Assembly (NCBI GenBank): GCA_963708095.1 | Contig: OY970182.1 | Coordinates: 1,798,001 to 1,862,000 of the forward strand | Reading direction: 5' to 3' | DNA length: 64,000 nucleotides | From: JAJZVS01 sp963708095 | GTDB lineage: Bacteria; Pseudomonadota; Alphaproteobacteria; Acetobacterales; Acetobacteraceae | In this document: piece by piece, positions 16,729-25,108 of the stretch | How positions within the stretch are numbered: the stretch's first letter is position 1 | Layout: the number at the start of each line of letters is the position of its first letter | Program-made: the position numbers and the translations under genes | The notes under the pieces: model-generated | Seen by the model: only the letters and a program-made list of their open reading frames with translations | Databases searched by the model: none | What the model was told of the DNA's origin: nothing

Positions 16729-17450
16729 TGACGGTGTTCCATTCCTCTCGCCGGAAGCTGCTGGAGCGCGCGCTTGCGTTTGGCGCGGTGAGCCTGCTGC
16801 CTGGCTGCAACTTCGACAATGTCCACCATCCGGATCTAGCGGACGACTTTCTCCGGCTGATGTCGGGCTGGAACAATGAGGTGCAGGCCGCCCTGTTCAA
16901 CCCCCACACGCTGGCGCCGACCTTCAAACCCTCGCAGATCACGCGGCCGCCGCGGTTCAACGCATTCTATGACATCAGCCAGGCACCGCATGTCGATGTC
17001 GCCACATGGCGTCTCGAGCTCTCCGGGCAGATTGGCGCCAAGCGGCCCTGGAGTATCGACCGGTTGCGTGCACTGCCGCAGGAGAGCCAGATCACCCGCT
17101 TCATCTGCGTCGAGGGCTGGCGCGTGATCGGCCAGTGGAGCGGTGTGCCGTTGCGCCACTTCCTGCGTGCGGTCGATGCCGACACTCGCGCGCATTACGT
17201 CGCCTTTCGCTGCGCCGACGGGTACTTCACCAGCATCGACATGGAATCAGCCCTCCATCCGCAGACCATCCTCGCCCTGGACTTTCTGGGCGCACCGCTG
17301 ACGGCCCCGTTCGGCGCGCCGGTCCGTCTGCGGATCCCCACCAAGCTCGGCTTCAAGAATCCGAAATCGATTATCGCCATGGAGGTCACCAACAAATGGA
17401 CAGGCGGGTACTGGGCCAATCAAGGTTACAACTGGTTCAGCGGGTCATGA
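16728..17450 (+). CDS. periplasmic molybdopterin oxidoreductase, sulfite-oxidase fold (YedY1/MsrP-like)
   Basis: A 240-residue protein with an N-terminal RR export signal (SSRRKLLERALAFGAVSLLP) ending in GC, possibly a Tat lipoprotein signal. The oxidoreductase molybdopterin-binding domain covers nearly the rest. The Mo-ligating cysteine lies in ITRFICVEGWRVIGQWSGVP, followed by FRCADGYFTSIDM and VRLRIPTKLGFKNPKSI. With the preceding b-cytochrome it would form a quinol-dependent reductase, plausibly for methionine sulfoxide given msrA and msrB upstream. Both neighbours overlap it by a few bases, showing a tight operon. Confidence 0.85.
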   Translation: MTVFHSSRRKLLERALAFGAVSLLPGCNFDNVHHPDLADDFLRLMSGWNNEVQAALFNPHTLAPTFKPSQITRPPRFNAFYDISQAPHVDVATWRLELSGQIGAKRPWSIDRLRALPQESQITRFICVEGWRVIGQWSGVPLRHFLRAVDADTRAHYVAFRCADGYFTSIDMESALHPQTILALDFLGAPLTAPFGAPVRLRIPTKLGFKNPKSIIAMEVTNKWTGGYWANQGYNWFSGS

Positions 17451-18139
17451 CCCGGCACCTTCTTGCCGGCGTCGCCTTCTTCGGCTTGATGACAGGCACT
17501 GCGTTTGCTGCCTCCAGGCCTGTCGTGGTGGAGTTGTTCACATCGCAGGGCTGCTCCGACTGCCCGCCAGCCGACGCGCTGCTCCGCCAGGTCAAGGCGA
17601 CGGATCCGGGTGTCCTCGCCCTGGATCTGCATGTTACCTACTGGGATGACGCTGCTTGGAAGGACCCGTTTTCTCTCCGGGCCGCAACTGAGCTCCAGGG
17701 GCATTATGCGTCCCTCGGGGGCGGCACGGAGGTCTACACGCCGGAAGCCGTCGTCGACGGCGAGGCGCAGTTCGTGGGATCGGACAAGGCCACGATGGCT
17801 GCGGCGATCAGCCGAGCAAGGGCGGCGATCGCGAGGAGCGACACGACGCCCGTTTCGGTGGAAGCCGTCGACGGACAGGTCTCGGTTCATGTGGGACGGG
17901 GCAGCGGAGCGGCAACGGTGTGGCTGTTCGGCTTCGATCCCAAACGCACCACGACGGTCCGTGGAGGTGAAAATGGCGGAGTGACGCTGACGGAAGTGAA
18001 CGTCGTACGCAGCATCACCAGACTTGGGACCTGGGACGGGCAACCATTGGAGCGGGAGATCCGGGTTCCGGCGGGAATGAGGTTTGCCGCCCTTGTCCAG
18101 CGTTCCGATGGAACGATCCTTGGTGCGGCAGAAAACTGA
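17447..18139 (+). CDS. DUF1223 thioredoxin-like exported protein
   Basis: A 230-residue protein with a signal peptide (HLLAGVAFFGLMTGTAFA). It has a thioredoxin-like DUF1223 domain with a redox-type SQGCSDCPPAD pair at about residues 34-37, LHVTYWDDAAWKDPFSLRAA, YTPEAVVDGEAQFVGSDKA and GGENGGVTLTEVNVVRS. The biochemical function of DUF1223 is not established; it often accompanies oxidative- and metal-stress genes. The ATG overlaps the molybdoprotein's stop, and the next gene follows after 19 bases. A degenerate paralogue lies at 12980. Confidence 0.85.
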   Translation: MTRHLLAGVAFFGLMTGTAFAASRPVVVELFTSQGCSDCPPADALLRQVKATDPGVLALDLHVTYWDDAAWKDPFSLRAATELQGHYASLGGGTEVYTPEAVVDGEAQFVGSDKATMAAAISRARAAIARSDTTPVSVEAVDGQVSVHVGRGSGAATVWLFGFDPKRTTTVRGGENGGVTLTEVNVVRSITRLGTWDGQPLEREIRVPAGMRFAALVQRSDGTILGAAEN

Positions 18140-18158
18140 GCGAAGGAGGCTTACCGGC

Positions 18159-20255
18159 ATGCTCTCGTCGGCCCGCAGGTGGTGGTGCCCGCTTCGCGCC
18201 GGGCGTGTGAATCGTCCAGCGACGTTTGTGAAGTTGCTCTTCGCCATGATGCTGACGGGCGTTCTGATGGCGCCCGTGGTAGCGCGGGCCGCGGAGAGCA
18301 ATCGCTTTGTCAGTCACGAGGGCACCGTCTCCATCGTCTCGAAGAGCGACAGCGTCAGCGGTTCGATGCTTCGGCTGGGCCTGCTGTTCCGGCTGTCGAA
18401 GGGGTGGCACATCTATTGGAAGAATGCCGGAGATGCCGGCTCGCCGCCGCAGCTTGCATTGACGCAGCCTGCTCACGTCACGACCAGCGCCTTCGACTGG
18501 CCCGCGCCGGACTGGTTCGTCATCAACAGGTTGGGCGACTACGTTCTCAGCGGAACGGTGCTCCTGCCGTTCATGGCATCCCTCCCACAAGCTGCGCCGG
18601 CACGGGGTGTCGATCTGCACGGCAGCGCCCGATGGCTGGTGTGCAGTGCCGTCATCTGCATACCGCAGCAGGCCAGCTTCAGCCTGCACCTGCCCGAAGG
18701 GGCCGCGTCCCCGTCGGCGGAGACCGCGCTTTTCGCGGCGGCGCATGAGGCGGAGCCGAGATCGTCGCCGTTCGTGTCGACCATCTCGGCCAATAGCGTC
18801 CTGACCGTTACAGGGAAGGGCCTCGGCCGCTTCAACGTCCGTACCGCCCACTTCTTCCCCGACCGCCCTGTCGCGATCGTCAACGCGGCGCCCCAGCGGT
18901 TGGATGTTCAGCCTGCGGGCTTCTCCCTGGCGCTCAAGCCACTCAAATGGTCGCCGAACGAGCCGCTCAGGGGCGTCCTCGAGATCACCGACGCCGCCGG
19001 GAACAGGCAGGCGCTGGCGATTGCGCCGAAACCTGCCGCGGCTAACGCCGTTTTGCCTGCCTCCACACAGTTGTGGTCGGCGTTCGGCGCGCTGCTGGGC
19101 GGTCTGCTGCTCAATTTGATGCCTTGCGTGTTCCCCGTGCTTGCCATCAAGGCGCTTGGCGTGGCGCAGCTTGGCGGTGAAGACAGGTCCTACATCCGTG
19201 CGCAGGGTCTGGCCTATACCGCGGGTGTTGTCGTCACAATGCTGATTATCGGCGGTGTACTGGAAGGCCTGCGCGCTGCCGGCGCCCAGCTCGGATGGGG
19301 CTTCCAGCTCCAGTCTCCAGCCTTCGTCACCTTCACCGCGTGGCTCGTCTTCGTGATCGGACTGAACCTCGCGGGGGCTTTCGAGTTCAGCTCCCGGTTC
19401 GCCAGCGTCGGCTCCACGCTTGCTGCACGCAAGGGCCTGATGGGGAGCTTCGTCACAGGGCTCGTCGCGGTTGCCGTGGCGACGCCCTGCACGGCCCCCT
19501 TCATGGGTGCGGCTGTCGCGTCCGCCCTGGCGGCCCCGACCATCTTCGGGCTCGTTATCTTTCTCCTCCTTGGGGTCGGAATGGCGCTGCCGTTTCTGCT
19601 GCTCGGCTTCTTTCCCGGGTTGGGGACTGTGCTACCACGACCCGGGGAATGGATGGGCGTTCTCCGGCAATTCTTGGCCTTTCCGATGTTCGCAACAGCG
19701 ATCTGGCTTCTCTGGGTCGTGGCCCGGCAGGCGGGCAGCACGGGGATCCTCGTCGCGCTTACGGGCGCGATGCTCCTGGGCTTCGCCCTCTGGCTGCTCA
19801 GGTTCCGGGGGCGGATAGCCCTTGCAATGAGGCTTGCCGCCGCGGCGGGCACACTGGGGCTTTTGCCCTTGGTCACGCCGGCCCAGGCGGGTGGCGAGAC
19901 ATCCATATCGGGTGCAATCCCATACTCCGCCGCAAAGCTCGCGAATCTCCGCGCTGCCGGGACGCCAGTTCTGGTCGACATGTCGGCTGCATGGTGCATC
20001 ACCTGCCTTGTGAACGAACACGTGGCCCTGGAGAATGGTGGCGTCCGGGCCGCGCTGCGTGCCCGCCATGCCGTGATCATGAGGGGCGACTGGACCAACC
20101 GCGACCCAGCGATAACGGCATATCTCGAGGCGCAGCATCGTGACGGTGTGCCGCTCTATGTCTATTACCCGCCGGACCACCCATCCCCGGTCGTATTGCC
20201 GCAGATCCTCACACCCTCCCTGGTGCAACGGGCTTTGCGCGATGACAAGGGTTGA
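18159..20255 (+). CDS. scsB: DsbD/ScsB-like protein-disulfide reductase
   Basis: A 698-residue inner-membrane protein. It has a signal/anchor (about 25-47), a periplasmic N-terminal domain (50-290) with CSAVICIPQQASFSLHLPEG, and a central membrane domain of about eight helices with the paired motifs NLMPCVFPVLAIK and ATPCTAPFMGAAV. The C-terminal thioredoxin domain carries the redox centre MSAAWCITCLVNE. DsbD/ScsB proteins move electrons from cytoplasmic thioredoxin to periplasmic thiol proteins, here plausibly to MsrA, MsrB or the DUF1223 protein. Gaaggagg (18142-18149) precedes the ATG at 18159. Length and domain order fit ScsB. Confidence 0.87.
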   Translation: MLSSARRWWCPLRAGRVNRPATFVKLLFAMMLTGVLMAPVVARAAESNRFVSHEGTVSIVSKSDSVSGSMLRLGLLFRLSKGWHIYWKNAGDAGSPPQLALTQPAHVTTSAFDWPAPDWFVINRLGDYVLSGTVLLPFMASLPQAAPARGVDLHGSARWLVCSAVICIPQQASFSLHLPEGAASPSAETALFAAAHEAEPRSSPFVSTISANSVLTVTGKGLGRFNVRTAHFFPDRPVAIVNAAPQRLDVQPAGFSLALKPLKWSPNEPLRGVLEITDAAGNRQALAIAPKPAAANAVLPASTQLWSAFGALLGGLLLNLMPCVFPVLAIKALGVAQLGGEDRSYIRAQGLAYTAGVVVTMLIIGGVLEGLRAAGAQLGWGFQLQSPAFVTFTAWLVFVIGLNLAGAFEFSSRFASVGSTLAARKGLMGSFVTGLVAVAVATPCTAPFMGAAVASALAAPTIFGLVIFLLLGVGMALPFLLLGFFPGLGTVLPRPGEWMGVLRQFLAFPMFATAIWLLWVVARQAGSTGILVALTGAMLLGFALWLLRFRGRIALAMRLAAAAGTLGLLPLVTPAQAGGETSISGAIPYSAAKLANLRAAGTPVLVDMSAAWCITCLVNEHVALENGGVRAALRARHAVIMRGDWTNRDPAITAYLEAQHRDGVPLYVYYPPDHPSPVVLPQILTPSLVQRALRDDKG

Positions 20256-20405
20256 AGCGCCCGCCACGATCGTCTGCGGCCGGGGGGTAGCCGCGACGCC
20301 AGAAGCCGAAGGTGGCCCTCATGCAGCTATCAATCGGACTCGCCATGTTACCATGCGGGGTGTCAGTCCCCTGCGCCAGTATACTGTCTCCACCGGAGGC
20401 CCCGA

Positions 20406-21047
20406 ATGTCGTTAAACTCGCTGATCGATCGGCTCTCAAGGGACCTGAAGCCGGTGCGCCGCCAGAGTGTGTGGCGGGACATCGCGATCATTGCGGTGAT
20501 TTGCATCACTGAGATCATTGTCTTCTTCGTGTTGGGCGCCGCACTACCGGATATGCCCATGAGAATGCACCAACCAACATTCTGGTGGCGCCTGGTGAGC
20601 CTCGGTTTGATTGCGGTGATCAGCGGCATCCCGGCTATCCTCTCCTTCACCCCGACATACTCGCCCCGGCGTGCCCTCCGGTGGCTCCTCGTCGTTATCG
20701 GTGTCTGTCTTGCCGCCGGTCTGTGCATCGGCGCCGGCCCGGACGATCTCGAAAGCCTCGCCCGCAGGATCGACTGGACAAACGGCATCCAGTGTGCCAC
20801 GAAAATGATAGCCCTGTCGGTTCCCCCGGTACTTGGGCTCGGTGCGCTGATGCGCCGCGGTGCTGCGACCGACGGGAGCAGAACAGCCTTGTTGGTCGGT
20901 ATTGCCGGGGCGGCGTGGGGAGCGTTTGTGTTCGTGTTTGCCTGCCCGTTCAACGATCCACTCTACATCGCCGTCTGGTACACTGTCGGCTGCGGCACTG
21001 TCGTTCTGGTCTCACGAGCAATACTGCCCCGGCTGTCTCGCTGGTAG
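20406..21047 (+). CDS. nrsF: NrsF (DUF1109) anti-sigma factor
   Basis: A 213-residue membrane protein with six predicted helices and the DUF1109 pattern: an N-terminal cytoplasmic stretch LIDRLSRDLKPVRR, a helix ending PTYSPRRALRWLL, a cysteine in NGIQCATKMIALSVPPVLG, and the C-terminal ACPFNDPLYIAVWYTVGCG followed by a final RLSRW. In Caulobacter two NrsF cysteines are needed for sensing; cysteines lie at equivalent places here. It should hold the SigF-like factor until oxidant or metal stress. Cggagg stands 8 bases before the ATG. It sits 150 bases after scsB on the same strand, at the tail of the effector operon. Confidence 0.8.
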   Translation: MSLNSLIDRLSRDLKPVRRQSVWRDIAIIAVICITEIIVFFVLGAALPDMPMRMHQPTFWWRLVSLGLIAVISGIPAILSFTPTYSPRRALRWLLVVIGVCLAAGLCIGAGPDDLESLARRIDWTNGIQCATKMIALSVPPVLGLGALMRRGAATDGSRTALLVGIAGAAWGAFVFVFACPFNDPLYIAVWYTVGCGTVVLVSRAILPRLSRW

Positions 21048-21083
21048 GTGCATGCTACCATGACGTCTTCGATATGCTCAGAG

Positions 21084-21101
21084 AGGCCCGAGAATGGGCC
21101 T
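21084..21101. terminator. short hairpin between the convergent nrsF and hydratase genes
   Basis: AGGCCC/GGGCCT with a 6-base loop, 37 bases past nrsF. There is no U-run; it could serve as a weak terminator. Confidence 0.25.
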
Positions 21102-21250
21102 GCACTCAGGCAGTTCTCCGAGGGTCGGTCAGCGAGTGGCCCGGAAGGCCGCGTCGCAAAGGGACGGCACACGCCTCGCGAGCGGCCATATTCGCGGGCT
21201 ATTCCGCCAGGTACAATCAGGCTTTCCGTGGCGGGATGCGGCTCGGTCTT

Positions 21251-22021
21251 CTAGACGATCGAGCAGCGTACCGCCGGCTCATTGTTGAAGAACACGATGA
21301 CATTGTCGCCGGGTGCCACCGGATAGAGGCCCAGAGGCGTGCCTGAGAGCACGATCTGGCCGGGAGTCAACGCCAATCCGAATTCTGCAAGATGCTGGTG
21401 AAGCCAATCGACCGAGGCCGCCGCGCCGCCCGCCATCGGCCACAAGTCACCCAATTCGACAACTCGAGTGCCGATTTTAACTGTGAGCAGTGGACTGCTG
21501 CCAGGGTGAGTTAAGGATGATAGCCACCCTTCCTCCGGCACCACGATGCCCGCGTTCAGACCGTTGTTCGCGACCAGCTCCACCAATGTCCTGCGCGGTC
21601 GCCTGAAGACGAAGTGATGCAGTTCGATAACCGGGAACGCCGCCGCGATTTTGCCGTTTTCACCGATGCGAATGGCCATTTCGCCTTCTATCGCCAATTG
21701 CGCAAAGTCAGCCAGGTCAAGGGTCACGCCTGTCCGGCGAACCTCGCTTTCGTAGAGATAACCCCGGATCGGACCAGCCATTCCAAACTGCGCGGTGGTG
21801 CCCGGCCCCGTGCAGCCGACCTTGTAGCCAACGACGCGGTCACCGTCTGCCAGGCGCAACGCCGAGACAGCGCCTTGCAACTCGTAAGCTTTCTGAAGGT
21901 CCAACGTAAAGCCCGGATCAGCAAAACATGTGCCAGGATCGCGAGCGCGATAGTCACGCCATTGGCGGTCTGCCAGTGCGGCCAGCGCGCCCGCGGTTGC
22001 CGGAGTTGAGTCATAAGACAT
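21251..22021 (-). CDS. FAH-superfamily 2-keto-4-pentenoate hydratase-like enzyme
   Basis: A 256-residue cytoplasmic enzyme of the fumarylacetoacetate hydrolase/2-keto-4-pentenoate hydratase family. The N-terminal part has KAYELQGAVSALRLADGDRV and VGYKVGCTGPGTTAQFG. The metal-binding acidic cluster is in FAQLAIEGEMAIRIGENG, and the C-terminal signature is TPGQIVLSGTPLGLYPVAPGD. Such enzymes hydrate 2-oxo-4-enoates from aromatic meta-cleavage or act as decarboxylases or isomerases. On the same strand, before an IS21 insertion, lies a DehI-fold gene, suggesting the two were once adjacent. A broken copy is at 14021. Confidence 0.85.
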   Translation of the reverse strand: MSYDSTPATAGALAALADRQWRDYRARDPGTCFADPGFTLDLQKAYELQGAVSALRLADGDRVVGYKVGCTGPGTTAQFGMAGPIRGYLYESEVRRTGVTLDLADFAQLAIEGEMAIRIGENGKIAAAFPVIELHHFVFRRPRRTLVELVANNGLNAGIVVPEEGWLSSLTHPGSSPLLTVKIGTRVVELGDLWPMAGGAAASVDWLHQHLAEFGLALTPGQIVLSGTPLGLYPVAPGDNVIVFFNNEPAVRCSIV

Positions 22022-22081
22022 GCGTCTCTCCCATCGACACGTCCAGGATCGGTCAACACCGGCAATAGCAGCGCGCCAGAG

Positions 22082-22099
22082 CTCAGTCCTGTTTCCTCG
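22082..22099 (+). repeat. 18-bp direct repeat, left flank of IS21
   Basis: CTCAGTCCTGTTTCCTCG is repeated exactly at 25046-25063 on the other side of the IS21 element. IS21-family target duplications are usually 4-8 bp, so this is longer than expected. Confidence 0.85.
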
Positions 22100-22210
22100 T
22101 GTACGCGCCGGAGAGAAAATCCCTCACGGAGGCGGCCGGGTGGTCCGGCTGTGCCGGTGTAAAAGTCCATCGGTGTGAAGCTCTTTGCGTTGAAGGCAGA
22201 GGGCTGGGGG

Positions 22211-23710
22211 ATGAAGCTCGTGGAACTGTATGGTCGGGTCCGCTACGCGGTGCGGATTGAGGGGATCAGCCGTCGTGAGGCGGCGCGGCGTTTTGGGATT
22301 GACCCTCGGACGGTGGCGAAGATGCTGTCCTTCTCGGTGCCGCCTGGTTACCGGCGCAGCCATGCGCCGACGCGCCCGAAGCTGGATGCATTCGTCGGGA
22401 TCATCGACCGGATCCTGGAGGATGATAAGGGGCGGCCGGCGAAGCAGCGGCATACGTCCAAGCGGATTTTCGAGCGTTTGCGCGACGAGCACGGCTTCGG
22501 CGGCGGCGTGACGATCGTGAAGGACTACGTGCTGGGTCAGCGCCAGCGGCAACGCGAGGTGTTCGTGCCGCTGCGGCATGACCCTGGGCACGCACAGGCG
22601 GATTTTGGCGAGGCGCTGGCGGTGATCGGCGGGGTGGAGCGGAAGATCCATTTCTTCGCGATGGACCTGCCGCACAGCGACGCCGGGTTCGTGCAGGCGT
22701 ATCCGGCGGAGACGACGGAGGCATTTTGCGCCGCACATGTGGCGGCGTTCGCGTTCTTCGGCGGCGTGCCGCTGTCGATCCTTTATGACAACACCAAGTT
22801 GGCGGTGGCGCGGATCCTGGGCGACGGGAGGCGGCAGCGCACGCGCGTGTTTGGCGAGTTGCAATCGCAGTACCTGTTCGCCGACCGCTTTGGGCGTCCC
22901 GGCAAGGGCAACGACAAGGGCAAGGTGGAGGGGCTGGTCGGGTTCGCTCGGCGGAACCACCTGGTGCCGGTGCCGCACGCCGCCAGTTTCGCGGCGTTGA
23001 ACGAGCAATTGCTGACGGACTGCCGCCGTCGGCTTGGCGATCGGCTGCGCGGCCACGACACGACGATCGGCGCGCTGCTGGCGCGGGACCAGGCATGCTT
23101 TCACGACCTGCCGCCGGCGCCGTACGACGCATGCGACAAGCAGCCTGGGCGGGTGAGTTCGCTGTCGCTGGTGCGCTATCGCGGCACGGATTACTCGGTG
23201 CCGACGACCTACGGCCACCACGAGGTGCTGATCCGCGGCTATGTCGACAGCGTGGTGATCTCCTGCGGCGCGGAGGTCATTGCCCGGCATGTGCGGTCCT
23301 ACGAGCGGGAGGACTTCGTGTTCGACCCGCTGCATTACCTGGCGCTGCTGGAGCGCAAGATTGGCGCGCTCGACCAGGCGGCGCCGCTGGCCGGGTGGGC
23401 GTTGCCGGAGGAATTCGCGACGCTGCGCCGCTTGCTGGAGGCGCGCATGGGCAAGGAGGGCAAGCGCGAGTTCGTGCAGGTGCTGCGGCTGATGGAGGTG
23501 TTCACCGCCGAGGATGTCGCGGCCGGGGTGCGTGCCGCCATCGCGCGCGGCGCGGTTGGCTTCGACGCGGTGAAGCACCTCGTGCTGTGCCGGATCGAGC
23601 GCCGTCCGCCGCGGCTCGACATGACGGTGTATCCGTATCTGCCGCGTGCCCACGTGGCGGCCACCTCGGCCCGGACCTACCTGGACCTGCTGGCCGGGAC
23701 GGCGTCATGA
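22211..23710 (+). CDS. istA: IS21 transposase
   Basis: A 499-residue transposase. An N-terminal helix-turn-helix (GISRREAARRFGIDPRTVAK) is followed by an rve-type DDE core (HDPGHAQADFGEALAVIGG with the first Asp, VPLSILYDNTKLAVARILGD with the second, GKGNDKGKVEGLVGFARRN with the Glu), then a beta-barrel C-terminal region. The internal ATG at 22211 (MKLVELYGRVRYAV) matches the family's normal N-terminus and is preferred to a GTG at 22175. It overlaps istB by four bases (ATGA). Confidence 0.93.
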   Translation: MKLVELYGRVRYAVRIEGISRREAARRFGIDPRTVAKMLSFSVPPGYRRSHAPTRPKLDAFVGIIDRILEDDKGRPAKQRHTSKRIFERLRDEHGFGGGVTIVKDYVLGQRQRQREVFVPLRHDPGHAQADFGEALAVIGGVERKIHFFAMDLPHSDAGFVQAYPAETTEAFCAAHVAAFAFFGGVPLSILYDNTKLAVARILGDGRRQRTRVFGELQSQYLFADRFGRPGKGNDKGKVEGLVGFARRNHLVPVPHAASFAALNEQLLTDCRRRLGDRLRGHDTTIGALLARDQACFHDLPPAPYDACDKQPGRVSSLSLVRYRGTDYSVPTTYGHHEVLIRGYVDSVVISCGAEVIARHVRSYEREDFVFDPLHYLALLERKIGALDQAAPLAGWALPEEFATLRRLLEARMGKEGKREFVQVLRLMEVFTAEDVAAGVRAAIARGAVGFDAVKHLVLCRIERRPPRLDMTVYPYLPRAHVAATSARTYLDLLAGTAS

Positions 23711-24513
23711 CCGACGCATCGCCGGGGACGCCGCAAATCCTTCTGGCGCATCATCTGAAGACGCTGAAGCTGCCGACCTTCCTGCGCGAGCATGAAAAGC
23801 TGGCGCGGCAGTGCGCCAGCGACGGGGTCGATCATGTCCGCTACCTGCTGCGGCTGGCGGAACTGGAACTGATCGAGCGGGAGCGCCGGACAATCGAGCG
23901 TCGTATCAAGGAGGCCAGGTTCCCGGCGGTCAAAAGCCTCGACAGCTTCGACTTCCTGGCGCTGGCATCGCTGAACAAGGCGTTGGTGCTGGAACTCGCG
24001 CGGTCGGAGTATGTGCTGCGCCGGGAGAACGTGATCGCGGTCGGCAACAGCGGGACGGGCAAGACGCACATTGCGCTCGGCCTGGGGCTGGCCGCCTGCC
24101 AGAAGGGCTTGTCGGTCGGCTTCACCACGGCGGCGGCTCTGGTGCACGAACTGATCGAGGCGCGCGACGAGAAGCGGCTGCTGCGGCTGCAACGCCAGCT
24201 GGCCGCGTGCAAACTGCTGGTGATCGACGAACTTGGCTACGTGCCGCTATCCCAGACCGGCGCTGAACTGCTGTTCGAGGTGTTCAGTCAGCGTTACGAG
24301 CGCGGTTCCACCATCGTCACCAGCAATCTGCCGTTCGATGAATGGACCGGCGTGTTCGCCTCCGAACGGCTCACCGGCGCACTGCTCGACCGGCTGACCC
24401 ACCACGTCCACATCCTGGAGATGAACGGCGACAGCTATCGGCTCAAGCAGAGCAAGCGGCGTCAACGCGATGCGCGCGCAGCCGATACACCGACCAACCG
24501 ACCCGAGGGATGA
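23707..24513 (+). CDS. istB: IS21 helper ATPase
   Basis: A 268-residue AAA+ ATPase. Walker A is GNSGTGKTHIALGLGLA, Walker B is CKLLVIDELGYVPLS, and a sensor-type STIVTSNLPFDEW follows, with an N-terminal IstB helical domain (LKTLKLPTFLREHEKLARQC). It selects the target and activates IstA. Translation is coupled to istA through the ATGA overlap. Confidence 0.94.
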   Translation: MTDASPGTPQILLAHHLKTLKLPTFLREHEKLARQCASDGVDHVRYLLRLAELELIERERRTIERRIKEARFPAVKSLDSFDFLALASLNKALVLELARSEYVLRRENVIAVGNSGTGKTHIALGLGLAACQKGLSVGFTTAAALVHELIEARDEKRLLRLQRQLAACKLLVIDELGYVPLSQTGAELLFEVFSQRYERGSTIVTSNLPFDEWTGVFASERLTGALLDRLTHHVHILEMNGDSYRLKQSKRRQRDARAADTPTNRPEG

Positions 24514-24569
24514 TGCGAAAGCGCCCTGCGTGCTCTGGGTTTCGTGACGTCACGCTTCGGAGTGGAACC

Positions 24570-24881
24570 ATGCCCCGCAAATCGATCGGCGAGAGGCCGA
24601 TGACCGATGCCGAACGCCAGGCCCGCCACCGCGTCGCACGCGTCACCGGCGCGCCGCTCATTCGCACGCGCCGCCCGACCGATCGGCGCAGCCGCGCTCG
24701 GCGCTGGTCCGACGCCGTCGCCGAACTGACGGATCTGCAGGCGCAGTATGCCGCCTGGCTGGCGGCGCTGCCGACGAACCTGCAGGACAGCGTCATTGCT
24801 GATGCGTTGCAGGCAATCTCCGATCTCGACCTCGCCGAACTTCAGGCCATCGACCCACCGCGAGGGTTTGGCAGGGACTGA
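24570..24881 (+). CDS. small accessory protein carried by the IS21 element
   Basis: A 103-residue, strongly basic protein inside the IS, 56 bases after istB. The N-terminus MPRKSIGERPMTDAERQARH is followed by an Arg-rich stretch and a C-terminal helical part (LQDSVIADALQAISDLDLAE). The motif MTDAERQARHR resembles short helix-turn-helix or nucleic-acid-binding starts. I cannot assign a function. Position inside the inverted repeats and good coding character suggest a genuine passenger or auxiliary gene. Confidence 0.6.
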   Translation: MPRKSIGERPMTDAERQARHRVARVTGAPLIRTRRPTDRRSRARRWSDAVAELTDLQAQYAAWLAALPTNLQDSVIADALQAISDLDLAELQAIDPPRGFGRD

Positions 24882-24952
24882 CCGTCCCAAAGATTCCACC
24901 CCTCGCACCGACAGCCCCTCAGCGACCCTTGCCGGCGCGCCCCTCGCACCGA

Positions 24953-24988
24953 AACGCCAGAAGGCCCCCGCAGGAGCCTTCTGGCGTT
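24953..24988 (+). terminator. strong hairpin inside the IS21 right end
   Basis: AACGCCAGAAGGC pairs perfectly with GCCTTCTGGCGTT (13 bp, 10-base loop). It follows the last IS gene by about 70 bases and would end transcription before the IS boundary; no long U-run is present. Confidence 0.5.
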
Positions 24989-25045
24989 CGTCCCTGATGC
25001 ATTTTTGCTCCGGCACGCCGATGCATTTTCTCTCCGGCGTTGACA

Positions 25046-25063
25046 CTCAGTCCTGTTTCCTCG
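25046..25063 (+). repeat. 18-bp direct repeat, right flank of IS21
   Basis: Exact second copy of CTCAGTCCTGTTTCCTCG, directly abutting the ACA terminus of the element. Confidence 0.85.
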
Positions 25064-25108
25064 CCACAGCAGACCTCAAGCGGCTGGAGATCCGGGTGCT
25101 GGGCGCGA

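Larger units (their letters stand above)
22100..25045 (+). mobile_element. IS21-family insertion sequence, apparently complete
   Basis: A 2946-bp element bounded by TGTACGCGCCGGAGAGAAAA on the left and, inverted, TGTCAACGCCGGAGAGAAAA on the right, both starting with TGT. It carries istA, istB and a third small gene, all intact. It separates the FAH-type hydratase from the DehI-fold gene, both on the minus strand, and is flanked by an 18-bp direct repeat. Confidence 0.92.

Noticed and set aside
22124..23653. A 509-codon minus-strand frame opposite istA
   Set aside because: It is an antisense shadow of the IS21 transposase, His/Arg/Gln-rich and without any recognisable domain.
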